Shown in pieces: positions 34,754-48,851 of a stretch of DNA of 64,000 nucleotides. The stretch's first letter is position 1. Each line of letters starts with the position of its first letter. Source of the DNA: Letharia columbiana (taxonomy: Eukaryota; Ascomycota; Lecanoromycetes; Lecanorales; Parmeliaceae); assembly GCF_014066305.1 (NCBI RefSeq), contig NW_023501061.1:1-64000 (forward strand), given 5' to 3'. A model generated the notes under the pieces. It ran no database searches and was not told the DNA's origin. It was given only the letters and a program-made list of their open reading frames with translations. The position numbers and the translations under genes were made by a program.

Positions 34754-35345
34754 CTAAGTAAGAAGTCGTATGCTACGGCGGATAGTAGAAGGATTTAATA
34801 GCGGGACCGGCGATAGTGTAAATAAAGATGGATCTATAGAAATCGTCTTTCGAGGACGCCCTGGCTTTCTAGCTACAGCAGCTTGATTCCCGACAGCGTT
34901 AGCTTCAGGGGATTTCTTAGCCAATACTACGCTTGACAAAGTAAGTGCTTTCTTAGTCGATGCTTACGCCGGTGTTAATATAGCAGACTACTTCTTTTCT
35001 CGATAATTTCTTATAAAATCAATAGAAATTCGAGCGTCGTATTCTACTATAAGATTCTTTACTCCCGAGAAGACATATAATAAATACCAAGCATTATACT
35101 CCTTACCACTATTCTTTCAATATATTAAATACTTAATATTTCTTTTAGTTCTCTATCTATTACTCAATTTCTTAATTTTAAATAATAGAAATCTAGCGGC
35201 AAGATCTAAATCTATTTATTCTCCTTCTTTCTCTATTAATTATAGCGAATATAAGTTTTTATAATAAGAATCTTTAGATTAATCTAAAGTAGGTTTTAAT
35301 TAGACTATAGATATTATAGAATAAATATATATAATATCTAAAAGA
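34754..35345 (-). pseudogene. C-terminal pol of element G: chromodomain plus AT-hook tail
   Basis: Reading leftwards, the frame gives RTKRNIKYLIY-stop-KNSGKEYNAWYLLY.FSGVKNLIVEYDARI, which follows the chromodomain pattern R...YLVKW.GYG.EYDAWY. It continues in the same frame, with one further stop, into the open 61-codon stretch at 34939-34754. That stretch contains ARKPGRPRKTIS, a GRP-core AT-hook, and ends IRRSIRLLT before the stop. An AT-hook after a chromodomain suggests extra DNA-contact capacity of the integrase tail. That is inference. The final 200 bp are GC-normal and have largely escaped RIP. Confidence 0.75.
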
Positions 35346-36400
35346 TTTAATCGATAGATAAGATTTTTAACTTTCTTTAATACTTTAAATAATTTAACTC
35401 TTTAATTAAAAAGCTTAGAATTAATATCGAAAATAAAGTAGCTATAATATAGCCTTAGATAAACTAATAACTCCTCGCGAAGATTAATAACTTTATAAAT
35501 ACTATTATAGCGAGTTTTTATTATAGTATTAGCAAAAGTAATAATATTATTCGCGTTCTCGCGTTTAATAAAACGTAGTTAATCGAGATCTTTTAACGAT
35601 AAGTCTATAAATAAGTCTAGAATATCTCTTACTCGAAATCTATAGGCGATTTTATTTAATATAAATTCCGTTAATATAACTAAGTTATTAAGATATATTT
35701 AAAAAAAAACGCTTAATTAATTATTTATATTAATTATAAAATATAATTATAAAATAATCTTAATAGTTTAATTCGCTCTTTTTAACTATCTATTTGTCTA
35801 AGAGTAATAAATAATTAAAATCGCTATAATAGTTTCGAGCTTCTCGAAAATAGCTTTCTAGAAAATACTTATAAATTTAATATTACAATCGCTAATTATA
35901 ACGATAGAAATATTTTAATTATAAGATATTAGAATAATAAATAAAGTATTTATCTAATCGATAATAGTTTATTTATAATATTTTAATATAAAAAGTTTTC
36001 TCTTAAAGAACTTATATATTATAATAAAAAGTATATTCTTATCTTCTTAAAAGGGAAGCGCGACGATAAAATTTATTATTATAATATAAAAAGAAATTAA
36101 TAGCGTAGAGATTAAATTAAGCTCATTATAAATAAGATAATATTTAATTTAATTAAGTTAATACTTAGAATAGTACTTTAGATAAGTTTAAAAATACTTT
36201 AATAAATCTCTAATATAGATTAATAGCGAGATTCTAGCGTAGATAGTATAGAAACCACTATAGAAATTTCGATTATATACTTATTAAAAAACTTCTTACT
36301 ATATAAATTTAGAAATATAAAATCTTTACTTATCGACGTAATCAAGCGTAATATTATAAATAAGATTATTATATTTCTAGAAGCGAAGTTCTTTTAATAA
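35345..36400 (-). pseudogene. Gypsy integrase remnant of element G
   Basis: Through RIP stops the frame reads ISDCNIKFISIF-stop-KAIFEKLETIIAI, with Trp restored at the stop by analogy, then YYS.TNR..KRAN.TIKIIL. This is the ISDRG..FTS.FWK......G......AYHPQTDGQ.ER.NQ.IE..LR block of gypsy integrases. Further on, IAYRFRVRDILDLFIDLSLKDLD.LRFIKRENANN and LVYLRLYY match the GPY/F-region lead-in found in fungal gypsy polyproteins. Confidence 0.8.
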
Positions 36401-37599
36401 GTTAGGCTACTTAAGTAAGTTAAGAATCTTAATTTATTAAGAATTCTTACTATACGCCTCGATAAAGCGTTTCTTAAAATTATTATTTATTTCTATTAAA
36501 GTTATATAATAAACTAAAATTTCTTTAAACGATATTATTCATTTATTTAGTTCTAGAATACTTTCATAAAGACTTTCTAGTACTACTTATTTTTCTTTAA
36601 AATCTATATTTACTTAAAGTCTAAATAATACATCGAGAATAATATTCAATTTATCGGCCTTATAGTATATAATAAAATTAAATCTTAATAAGTATTAAGA
36701 AGTATAAATTAATTAAAAATTTAATTTATTAATAAAAGAAGTAGAAAGCGTAATTTATTAAGCGATCTAAACTATAATAGAATAATCGATATAAATTACT
36801 ATTAATAATACTTCTAATACTTCGATTAAATATCTAATTTTTTAGACTACTTAAACTATAATAGCGATTTCAAATTCTATAAATTAATAATTACGTTTTA
36901 TAGTATTAATTAATTTACTTAGAAATATTATAATCTATATATTTTCTCTAATAGAAATAAAGACTTTCTTTTCTCTTTATATATAATAAATTATAATAGC
37001 GAAATCTTATACTTTAAAAGTATCGATATTATTTTATAACTTTTATTTTTAATTAAAATATATTAGAAAAAAAGGTAAGCGAAAAGTATTCTATAAATTC
37101 TAAAAGATAGAAATTTCTTCTTAAGTCGATTCGTAATATAGCTTTATAGAAGTTCGCTTATAAGCGGGTTTAATAAGTTACTTCTTAGAAGTAATAGTAG
37201 TAAATATAATAGCTATTTTAAATTAATCTAAGGAAATAATTAATTTAGCTATTATTACTTAAATAAGAGAAATCTTATATTCTTATAATAGCTAAATACG
37301 TTATATATAGCGAGAAATCGAGTTTCTCAACTATCTCATTAAATCGAGAAAGATTTTTAAATTATAAAGATTTAATAGAAATCGAAGTATAATAATTATC
37401 TTAATCTTTTCTTTTATTAAAGATATATTAAAGAAATTAATATACTATTCTAATAATATTATTAATAAAAATCTTAGAAAGAATTTTATTAATATTAAAG
37501 AAGTACGTTTCTCTTATAATAGCTAAAATAACTATCGAAGATAAGATTTATACTTCTAGAAGATTCTATTAAAAACGATAATATTATTTATAAAAGTAT

Positions 37600-38200
37600 A
37601 TATAAAAGTATAAAGTAAATATTATAGAGTATTAATCTAACGTTATACGTATAATAAAGATTTTTTATATTCTATAAATACTATATTAAATTCTTTCTAA
37701 CCGCGATAGCTAATAATAATAAATTTATATCTATTAGAAAGCTTTATATTAAATTAGTAAAACTATATAACTTCGTCTATAGTAGAAATATAGATATATT
37801 CTACTATTAAAGTAATAATATCTAATTATAAAATAAATAAATAGCTATTATCTTTTATTATAATATTAAATTCTTAAATATCGATAATAACTATTTCTTA
37901 ATAATTTTATAATATATCTCGCTAGATTACAAAATAAGGCTAGCTATAAAAAATAAACTATATAAAAAAGCGAAGCTTTTCTTATTATTATAACTTATTA
38001 AAAATAATATTAACTATCTCTTAATCTTTATAATTAAAAAAATAGATTTTTAATAACTTTACTTTAACGTCTAGCTTTAATAAAATCGATATTTATTATT
38101 CTTTAGAAATATTTATAATACTTTCTAAATTTATAAGAATATTTTTTAATTCTATTATAATAAAGTTAAAAGTATAATAAGCCTCGTTTTTATTATAGAT
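37600..38200 (-). pseudogene. Gypsy reverse transcriptase remnant of element G
   Basis: The minus-strand frame reads IVNIIFNKL.Q.EKLRF, then DI.EFN.IIKDNSYLF, then LDIITLIVEYIYISTID and NRYKFIIISYRG.KEFN. These correspond to the RT blocks ..DLNK..I.D.YPLPLQSDI...V.G...ISTVD and R..FTVVSHRGQE.FNV of fungal gypsy elements. DSYPLP is visible as DNSYLF after C-to-T changes. Confidence 0.8.
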
Positions 38201-41200
38201 AATTACGCTATTTGAAAGTATATATTTAAGATTAAAATCTATCGTAGTAGTATAATTTATATTAATAGAATTATTTATAATTATAATAATAGTCGCTATC
38301 TCTAATTAATTTAAAATATATTACTTATAAGCTATTAAGTTTATTAATTTATAAGAAATTTAATAATATTTATTTATAATATACTTTATTCTAATATATA
38401 ATCTTATATTTCTAGAAAATATAATTAATACTTTTATAGAATTTCTTATTTATATAAAAGTTATAGCTAAATTCATAACGTAAATAAAGATACCGCTTTT
38501 TTTTTTAAGGAAAGTCGAGAATTCGAGCTTAAATAAAAGGTTATAATTATTAAAAAGCGTGTTATAATAGCTAATTAAGATATTTATTATAAAGTTAAAT
38601 AATAATATAAATATAGACTTTACTTTTATAACTCGCTTAATTTAAAAATAAGGCTTTATTATAAAATAAGTAGAAATCTTAAAGTTCTAATAACTATCTA
38701 TAATAGTAAACTATAACTCGCAATTTATTAGAAACTTATATAATATAAGAATATTCGTTTTAATTAGTATTTTAATCTTAAAATTATTTATAAAATAAAT
38801 CTTTATTTATATCTTAGTAAAAGTAGCGTTTTTTATACTTTTTAGATTTTTTAGAAAGTATAAATCTATAAGAATATACTTCGTAATATTAATAATTCTA
38901 TTACTATAGCCTTAAACCGATATAAAAGATATTTACTTCTAGATTTATTTTTTAAAATTAAAAAAGAAAGCTAGTAAAGTATAATCTTCGAGAATAATCG
39001 AGTATTTAAGATCTAAATAAACTTTTATATTAGAAGAGTTTAAATTTAAATAAACATCTATCTTAATATACTGAAAATTATAAAAAGCGATTTCTTATTT
39101 ATATTCAGGCGATTCTATAATAATAAACTCGATAATTTTAAAAGTAAAAACTATTTTCGTAATATAAAGTATAGAAACTACTTTCGTAGCATACTTAAGA
39201 TTCTTGAGATTCTTATTTCTAATATCGTAATTTTAATATTACTATTTAAAGTAATAAAATAACTTATTTCTAGATTTAAACTTCTTATAATATCGCTAAT
39301 AAGAGTATTTTAATAGCGGAGAGTTAATGAAGTTAACCTTCAATTTTATACTTTTATAAAGTTCGTAAAAGCTAAAGTAATCGTTTTCTTATTTCTTAAT
39401 ATTCTTCTTATTATAGTCGTTATAAAAGCTACTAAAATCTTTTAAGTAACTTAAATCTTATTAAGAATTCTCGAATTTCTTTACTTTATTAATTAAGATT
39501 TAATAAGCTCGTTATTTTTATAATTAAAAAGATCGAGTAATATTCTAATAGACTCTTTTAAGTCGATATAAGATACGACTAAACTAGAAAGACTAATGAG
39601 AATTATATATATTTTATTATAAATATTAATTTAAGCTAGTAATAATCTAACGCTATATCGATAAAGCTAATAGTATTTACTATATATCTCTTCGAGGGTA
39701 ACTTTAATAAATAAAATCGTTATTTTAATAAGTTAATTTCTAGAATTAATTATAAGCTTAATAATTTTATTAATTAGAGAAAGCTAAAGATTACTATAAT
39801 AGTTAACTAAAATTCTAAAAATTAGAATTCGTAGATCGGTTAGATATATCTCTTACTTAATTATACTAATTAAGATTATTTCTATAAAATAGATTTAATA
39901 TATAAGAAATATTACTTATACTAAACTTTATTATTCTTAAAGTCTTTATTTATTATTAATTCTTTCTTATATTTATAGCTATAAAAAATTAATTTAATAT
40001 AATTTAAATAGTAAGTAGATCTATATTAGACTAAAACTCGATATTAAAACTATTTTAAATAATATTAAGCTAATTCTACTTATTATCGAATTTTACTACT
40101 TTAATAACTCTAATAATAATTATAATATACTTATATAGCTTACGATATCTTATAGTATTATTAAGTATATATTATTTTTTAATAATAATAGTTATTCTCG
40201 ATGCTTTAGTAAGCCCGAATCTCTTAAATAAAGCGATACTTTATTTTTTAACGTTATTATTATAAATTAGTAGACGCTTCTCGTTATTAATAAACTAATA
40301 TATATATTACTCGAGTACTTTATCTTAAAAATAAATCTATAAATTATTTTATAGTAGCTTTATACTCTTAACTCTCGTAATATTCTTAATTCTATCAATA
40401 AAGATAGTAATATCCCGAAAATAGGTTTCTTTCCCGATATACTTTATACCTACTATCGTATTAGAAGATTTACTATTATAGAAAAAATCGAAGAATTCGA
40501 TATCGCTACTAAGAAAGCGGGATTCGTTACTTTCATTAATAATATTTTAATCTAATATTTCTAGATTTTCTAGATTTTCTAGCGGACTCGATAAGTTAGA
40601 AGATCTTGAATTTAAATAATTTCTTATATAGCGATTAATAGTATTAGTAATAATTATCTTTATATTAATAACTTAAAGGTCTACTCTAGATTCTTTATCT
40701 ATTATTCTACTATTATTATAATAATAAATAATCTTATTAATAAAAGTATCTAAGATTTTTAAAAAAAAATATTATAAATTCTTAAACTTAGTAGTAAGTT
40801 AAGAATTACTATTTAGAGATCTAATAAATAAGATATCTATAGCTTAATCTAGCGAGATATATTTTTCTATTTTTAGAGTATTACTAATAGAAGAGAGATT
40901 AAAGAGATAATATTCTTAAGTTATAGATTCTTAGAAGGAATAAAATAATATTTTTAGAGAAGTATAGTCGATAATCTAATCTTCTAGCTAAGTTTATTAA
41001 AAAAGAGAATTAAGTAATAAAGAGTAAGACTATACTCGTTAATCTCTTAATAATAATAATACTAGTCTAGTAAATTTAAAGATATCTTTAATAAAATATT
41101 ATATAACCCTTTAAGTAATTCTATTAATAAGGAAGCTTACTTAATAATCAAAGATAATAAAATCTCGTAGCTACTAGGTCTAAATAACTATATTATAAGA

Positions 41201-41403
41201 AGCTAGTTTAACGGGTATATAGAAGTAGCGAAAGATAAAGAAGCATGAAGATTCTTCGTTCTTATTTAAGAAGTATAAGGATTCTTTACTTTAGAAAGCA
41301 TAACGATCCTCGACTTCTACTAGTATTAATAGAGAACTCTGTTGATTTCTAGCAGCAGCCCATTATATAGTGGCTACTACTACTATATAGATATTACTAC
41401 CAC

Positions 41404-41573
41404 TATTATAGTAGTATAAGATCCTTAGAAATCTCGTTTCTGAGAAAGACGTTTCTTGAGTAGTAATAAAGATGATTCTTCTCCTATGAAATCTGGTTGC
41501 CTAAATACATCTTAATGCTAAGCCATGCCAAGCTATTAGTTACTAGCTTCTATTATAAGTATAATTCATAACA
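41404..41573 (-). repeat. Right (5') LTR of element G
   Basis: 170 bp, with CCTAAATACATCTTAATGC and GCCATGCCAAGC still un-mutated. It ends CATAACA followed by the CTATT duplication. Confidence 0.88.
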
Positions 41574-41578
41574 CTATT

Positions 41579-44500
41579 ATAGTTAAAAGTAATATCGTAG
41601 TTCTAATATAGAATATAAGTTAAATAAATTAATAGAATATAATATCGCTGCTATTATAATTAAGAAAGATATTTTAAAGACTTTATTAATACGCTATTCT
41701 TATTTACTTTAAGAACTTTAAGCGTAATAATTATCTTATTTTCTTTAAATAAATAATATTAATTAATCTTTTAAATAATAAATTCGAAGTAGAAAGTATA
41801 TTTAAAAATAGTAAGTTATAGCACTTAAGTCGTTTAGAGTATAAATATTTAATAAAGACTTTTAAGATTAAGGGCGGTACTATAAAGTAAGTAGTAGTAT
41901 TTTATAACGTTATAGCACGTCTAAATATATATATTACTCTATACTATAAGAATATAATTACGAAGTATACTATTTCTAATAATTATATTACTTTTAGCGA
42001 TAAGAATAAATATAGATATATATATAGAATTCTTTTTATTTATCGCCTCTACGCTAATCTAATAAAAAAGATTCTTTAAAAAAGTAATAATTTAAATTAA
42101 TTTTCAAAATATAAAAAAGGTTCTACTTAATAAAGAGAGCTTATATTAAACTTTACGCTTTATTCTTATTAATTTATATATATCTATTAAGCCTAGATTA
42201 ATTATAGAGATAATAAAAATATATTTAAAGTGTTTTACTCTTCTAACTAACTTGCTACTCTACTTTAAGTTAAATATTAAAAAAAAAAATTTATATTAAT
42301 TTTAGATAATAATTATTAGAGATATAGTTTATAAAAGATCGTTAATATTAAAATATCTAGATTATAAATATATTATAAAGAATTTAAGATAGCCTTTATA
42401 GTCTAATCAGCTTACTCTCGACGATCTATTCTTAATACTATTATAATATATCTACGAAATAGACTACGAAGAGCTTAATATTATTTTATTTAAACGCGTT
42501 AAATTATAATAATATTAAAAGTTTAGCTTTATAAATTGATAAGATATCTAACTCTCCTCTCTTTAATAACTTTTATATTTTTATCGTTTATTTACGTATA
42601 TAGATTTAATAATAGCTATAAAAACCGCTATCTAGAATAAATAATTATTAATAAATTATAATAGAGTATTTAAGCATTAAATTATATTTAATATTAAAGA
42701 TTTTATTATTATTTAAAACTTCGACTTAGCTTAAGTTAATAATATCTTTTTATATAAGCTTTTTAAGAAATATATTAGATTATTTATTAGAGTAATTATA
42801 ATATAAAACTTTAGAGAATTAAAGCTTAATTCTATTTTTAAAGTTTTTTATTAGAAATTATCGAAGATAGTATAGATTATTAAGCTTTTAAATATCGATA
42901 TAAGAAAGTATTATATTCTATATATAAGTTATAAAGAGTATAATAATAAAATTAAAAGAGACTTAGAGAGAGATAATTAAACCCTTTTATTAAATTATAA
43001 TTACGATATTTAATTTATATAAATTAATAAATTTACTTTTAGATTAATATACGAGTTAAATACTTTATTCTTAAATATTTTAATTAGCTATTAACTTAGG
43101 CGATACTTTATCTTAAGTAAGATATCTCGAAGATAGAGATAGTAAGGAGATGAAAGTTATTAAATATATTATAAATTAAGTAATATAAATAAATAAGCCC
43201 TTTATTAAATTTCTATATTTCTATCTTATATTTATACTTTATCTATTATAAACTAATTAATCTAATAGAGAAATAGACTTAAAATATTAGACTTACGAAG
43301 ATAGAGTTAACTTTAAATAATTTTTTACTAGATATACAAAGAGCGCAATACGACTTTCTAAGATATTTCTTTTTTTTAAAAAGCTAGCTATTATAATATT
43401 AACGTCTCTATATAATTAATAAATTAGACTTATTATCTCTCTAGATATATATATATAAATATCTTTAGAATATAGCTATTATCTCTATAGAGTTACAGCA
43501 TTAAACCATTAACTCTTTATCTTATCTACAAAGTTTATTTATTAGCCTCTATTTTTATTTTACTAATTTATCTAAAGAATAGTAGCGAAGAGCTTATTTA
43601 AGGTAGTTAGAGCGTAGAAATTATTAGTCTATATAATTTATTTTAAAGAGAGCTTTTTTAAAATAGAATACTAATACTTTAATAGAGATATTCTTAATTT
43701 AATTATCTTTAAATATAAAAATATTATCTAGAAATCTATAAGGAATATAATATATTATTAGATAGAATTAAAAATAAGTAAATTATCTAATTAGAAGATA
43801 ATAGATTATAAAATATTATAGCTATATAACGATTTTAATATAAATTAAAATAGAAGATATTAAGAGAATAAGCTATTTTTTTTTTAGATTTTCTTATATT
43901 ATAATAATAGTAATTAGATATAATTAATTCGTAATCTAGCTATATAAATAAATATAATAAATAGCTATAAGATATCTTTAACGTATAATAAGTTATTTCT
44001 AAATTATTTCTAAGATATCTCTTTTATCCTCGCTTTTTTATACTCTCTTCGTATTCGCTAGCAGCGCTCTTTTATATAATAATATTTTTATATTTTATTA
44101 ACGACTATCTGGCGTCCTTATACTTTTAACTTTTATATTATTTATTATTATATCTAAATTAATATTTCTTTTAAATTAATAATAATTAGAAATATTAGCT
44201 ATTATAATCTATATCTATAGCGATAAATATCGATATATTAATAGACTTATATATAAATATCTTTTATTCTAGATTATATAATAGCGATAAATCGATTATA
44301 ACGGGGATATAAGAGATATAAATAATTTTTATAATTCTATAGATTAGATAACTTATAAGTCTAATTTATAAATACGCTAAAAATATTTATACGATATTAT
44401 AATAACTTATAAATCTAGTTTATAGATATATTAAAAATATCTATACGATATAATAATCTAAATAGCTAATCTCGTATTATAAATAGATTAGCTTTTTTTT

Positions 44501-45198
44501 TCTTTTTTACTCACTTAAAAGTAGATATATTCTTTTATATTATTAGCGAGAATTAAGCTAACGAACTATCTTCTAAATTAACTCTCTCTCTAGTATATCG
44601 CCTATTTAACAATATTATATTCCTATTATATATCCCTTTTTATCCCTTTATTCTTAGCGCGCCTTTATTTAAAACTTAAAGAGTTTTTTAATATATAGTA
44701 AGTTAATATTATAACTAAAAGAAATATACTAATTATAACGTAATTAAATTATAAATAAAATTTTATCTAATATAGATAATATAGTATAGTTAAGGTATAT
44801 AATTTATCTACGCTTTTATTATATATACTTTAATATCGCTAACTACTTAATCTAATAAATATAAGAAATATATAAATATTATTAGATATATATCGCTTCT
44901 CAACCCTAATATATCGCTTTATAAGTATTTTATTAATAAAAGATTATTAATTAACTTATAATAGCTAAAGATTAAATAAATATTATAAGATAAATAGAGA
45001 AATAAAATAAATAAGATTAGAGGGATACGAAGAGGGTAACTACTTTCACCTATATATTATATTTTATAAATAATAATAATTATTAATAAAGTATATAAGA
45101 TGCGTATATGAATTTATATCGACTAGATCTAGTTTATTATATGAAATAAAAGTGATACTTAGTTTAAATAATTCGATACCTGCGGAGATAGAATTTAA
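41579..45198. repeat. RIP-degraded sequence, class unresolved
   Basis: 3.6 kb of extreme AT-richness. On the plus strand about 42300-43000 reads like interrupted protein, but I found no RT, transposase or helicase motif. No LTR or TIR pair was found within the window. From about 45010 CpA/TpG reappear (ATGAATTTATATCG, GATACCTGCGGAGATAG), marking a less mutated patch. Confidence 0.35.
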
Positions 45199-45275
45199 AG
45201 ATCTTTATAGATTTTCAATAGATCTTTAATAGATCTCTAATAGATCTTTAATAGATTTTTAATAGTTTTTAAATG
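45199..45275 (+). repeat. 11-bp tandem repeat, seven units
   Basis: The unit AGATCTTTAAT is repeated with single-base variants (ATTTTCAAT, ATCTCTAAT, ATTTTTAAT). The array lies in a mildly mutated patch with no gene. Confidence 0.8.
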
Positions 45276-45566
45276 ATATACGATAAGTCGATAACTATTA
45301 ATCGGATATAGAGTTTTATAAATTAAATAGTTAAATAAAACGAAGAGTTATTCGAGACGAATTATTTATCTTAATAGAAGGTTTATGAAAATAGCCAATT
45401 CGACTCTCTGATTATAGGAATATATATTATCTAAAATAGTCTATTAATTAGTCGAGGAAATATCTGTTATAACTGAATAGTGGGGACGATAGGTTTAAAA
45501 AATGAGTTATCTACGCTATATGAACGGTATATAGATATATTATCTTTCGTACTACCGACCTCTATA
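45276..45566. other. Mildly mutated sequence, nothing recognised
   Basis: It contains many TpG/CpA (AATAGCCAATTCGACTCTCTG, AACTGAATAGTGGGGACG), so it is less RIPed than its surroundings. No ORF above 60 codons and no repeat partner was seen. It ends where family C begins (GGTAGTTTCTTCTCTTACTT). Confidence 0.4.
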
Positions 45567-46894
45567 AGGTAGTTTCTTCTCTTACTTCTTAATATAGTAG
45601 AGATAATAGATTAAGTTATAGTAGTATTCTTCGCTTACTAAGTAATAATTTAATATAAAATTATAAAGAGTATATAACGTAAGATCTTAGAGAGCTAAGT
45701 CGTATTCTTAACGATAATAGTCTTATTACCGCTTAATTTCTCCGTAATATTCTCCGTAATATTCTCCGCATTTATCTATTATAGTTTTTTCTCTTATTTC
45801 TTCTCTTATAGAGAGAGTATTAGATTAAGTAGCTAGCTAAGTAATTAATTAAGTAAATAACTAATATAACGTAGAATCTTAAAGAGCTAAGCCGTATTCT
45901 TAACGATAGTAATCTTATTACCGCTTGATTTCTCCGTAGTATTCTTCGTATTTATCTATTATAGTTTCTTCTCTCATCTGCAAATCTGAAAAGTTTCTAC
46001 AAAATTTGAAATTGCTAATCGCGCGTGTGTCGCGGAAATTATAAAATCTATCGAATTAGTAAATCTAATTAGAATTCGTCTAAATTCCGCCGATTTAGTA
46101 ATTATCTTAATCTTTTTCGCTAGTTCTATTAGTTTAGTAGTAATATATATAAAAAAAGAAAAGTTCTAATAATTAACGTTATAATAATAAGGTTCTACGA
46201 TAATAAGTATTAACGCTAACTTAAATTTAGCTATAGAATTAGATAATTTAATAAAATTAGTTATATAAATAATACTCTAATATAGTATATAATAATACGT
46301 ATATTAATAATAATATATATTAATACTATATATATATAGAATAATACTTAGAGTATATTAGAGTATATTACGCAAAATTTTTAAAGTTATTAAAATTTTT
46401 TAAAGTTACTAAATTAATAGAATTGGCGGAAAGAGTTAAATATAGATAAAGTCTACTTAATAGGCTAAATCGTACTTATAATACGAACCCGGCGAAAATC
46501 GTACGAAAATTCACTTTTCAGATTTATAGATACTTACTTCTTCTCTTATAGAGTATTAAATTAAATAACTAGCTAAGTAGCTAACTAAGTAAATAACTAA
46601 TATAATATAAGATCTTAGAGAGCTAAGCCGTATTCTTAGCGATAATAATCTTATTATCGCTTAATTTCTCCGTAGTATTCTTCGCATTTATCTATTATAG
46701 TTTCTTCTCTTACTTCTTCTCTTATAAAGAGAGTATTAGATTAAGTAGCTAACTAAGTAACTAATTAAGTAAATGACTAAGTAACTAGCTAACGATTTAA
46801 CTAAGTAAATTACTAAGTTAATAGAGTAGATAGTATTAACTAAATAGCTAATCGAGTATCGCTAACTTAGAAAGAGTATATAAGAGAGAATAAT
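45567..46894 (-). repeat. Family C array interrupted by element E
   Basis: Degenerate C units occur at 45567-45974 and 46532-46740, followed by a degenerate 12-bp-like CTAACTAAGTAG repeat to about 46850. CTCCGTAATATTCTCCGTAATATTCTCCGC at 45742 is the complement of the GCGGAGAAYACT microrepeat seen un-mutated at 50278. Confidence 0.65.
45975..46531 (+). mobile_element. Element E copy 3 inside family C
   Basis: It begins CATCTGCAAATCTGAAAAGT and ends CACTTTTCAGATTTATAGAT. The middle is collinear with copies 1 and 2 (AGTTCTATTAGTTTAGTAGT). It splits a family C unit. Confidence 0.75.
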
Positions 46895-48851
46895 TATTAA
46901 AAGTAGGATATTAAATATATTAAAATAATTGAAAAGACTAATTATTAATTTATAGAATATATGAATATTTATATATATAAAATAGATGGCTAATAGTGGC
47001 TAGTAATTACTAGCTCTAATAATACGCGATATATTATACGATAGTCGTATTAAAAGTAGAATATTAGATATATTAGAAATTGAATAATTGTGACTAAAAG
47101 ATTAATTATTGATTTATAAGATATACGAATATTTATATATATAAAATAGATAACTAATAATAGCTAGTAATTACTAGTCTTAATAATACGCGATATATAT
47201 ATAATAATCGAAGGGACTAATATTATAATACTCTTCGATAGCTTTAAAAGCTAATTTTCTAAATATTAATATATTATATTCTATATATATTAGTTTCCAA
47301 ATTCACACTTTATATTCGAGATTAATTATTTACCCGATCTCGTTAAATCTATAAAAACACCCCGATAGGGAAAATAGAAAGAGTGCCGAGGCTTTTGAAT
47401 ACCCGTTTCAAGACCTCGAAATGATATAAGGGTTTTTTTTTTGATGTTTTACCCGTATTGCTTCGGGACCTCGAAATAATCTAAGAGTTTTGTTGGTTTG
47501 CTCGTATTGTTTCGAGACCTCGAAATAATGTGAGGGTTTTTGATTGGTTCGGGTCCTCGTATGATATAAGGGTTTTTTATTCGTATTATTTCGGGACCTC
47601 GGATGAAATAAGGATTTTAGTTCGATATTTTTTATATAGGGATTAAATAGCGATAGCTCTCTCGTCGATAAATATGAGCCAAAAAAATAAGCTATCGCTA
47701 TAAGATATATCTATTTATAAACAATTATCGAAGATTTAATTTAATATTTATATTAGAAAGTATAAGAATATTCGATATTACTCTATTCGCTTTCGGGCTT
47801 ATAATCTATTAAAAGTAGAATATTAGATATATTAGAAAAGAAATAATTATAACTAAAAGACTAATTATTAATTTATAAAATATACGAATATTTATATATA
47901 TAAAATAGATGGCTAATAATAACTAGTAATTACTAGCTCTAATAATACGCGACATATATACGATAGCCGAAGGGGCTAATATTATAATAAGAAGAGGCTT
48001 TTATATCCCCCCGATAGCCTTAGAAGCTAGATTCCCTAAATCTTAATATATTATATTCTATATATATTAGTTTTCAAATCTACGCTTTATATTCGAGATT
48101 AATTATTTACCCGACCTCGTTAAATTTATAAAAAACCTCGATAGAGAAAATAGAAAGAGTGCCGAGGCTTTTAAATACCCGTTTTGAGACCTCGAAATAA
48201 TATAAGGGTTTTTAATGATTTACTCGTATTGTTTCGAGACCTCGAAATAATCTAAGAGTTTTTAATATCTTACTCGTATTATTTCGAGACCTCGAAATAA
48301 TATAAGAGTTTTTAATGATTTGCTCGTATTACTTCGGGACCTCGAAATAATCTAAGAGTTTTATTAGTTTGCCCGTATTGTTTCGAGACCTCGGAATAAT
48401 CTGAGGGTTTTGTTGATTGGTTCGGGTCCTCATATGATATAAGAGTTTTTTATCCGTATTGATTTCGGGACCTCGAATGAAATAAGGATTTTAGTTCGAT
48501 ATTTTTTATATAGAGATTAAATAACGATAGCCCTCTCGTCGGTGAATACGAGCTAAAAAAATGGGCTGTCGTTATGAAATATATCTATTTATAAACGATT
48601 ATCGAAGACTTAGTTTAATATCTCTTAGAAAGTGTAAGAATATTCGATATTACTCTATTCGCTTCCGGGCTTATAATCTATTAAAAATAGAATATTAGAT
48701 ATATTAGAAATTAACTAAAAGACTAATTATTAATTAATGAAATATATGAATATTTATATATATAAAATAGATGGCTAATAATAACTAGTAATTACTAGCT
48801 CTAGTAATACGCGATATATATACGATAGTCGAAGGGGCTAATATTATAATA
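46895..48851 (-). mobile_element. Element F tandem array (four LTRs, two interiors)
   Basis: In inverted orientation the order is truncated LTR 46895-47047, LTR 47048-47230, interior, LTR 47807-47989, interior, LTR 48679-48851. The outer flanks are ATAAT at 46890-46894 and 48852-48856, so the whole block has one target duplication. LTRs 2 and 3 are 183 bp, as in copy 1. LTR 4 carries a deletion of about 10 bp. Each interior keeps the primer-site complement GGGCTTATAATC, the CGATAGC hairpin and the 50-bp minisatellite. The array fits LTR-LTR recombination or nested insertion. Confidence 0.8.

Larger units (their letters stand above)
34400..41573 (-). mobile_element. Element G: full-length Ty3/gypsy chromovirus, RIPed
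   Basis: The 170-bp LTRs lie at 34400-34569 and 41404-41573, with inverted termini (right copy TATTATAG..CATAACA). The target duplication CTATT is perfect (34395-34399, 41574-41578). Pol reads leftwards on the minus strand: RT about 37650-38130, integrase about 35340-36400, chromodomain about 35040-35180, and a C-terminal tail to 34754. Next to the right LTR the minus strand reads GTGGTAGTAATATC, whose TGG could pair with a tRNA CCA end. Gag should lie between about 39000 and 41300 but is too mutated to define. Most of the element is heavily RIPed. Both ends (34600-34960, 41230-41573) are less so. Confidence 0.88.
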
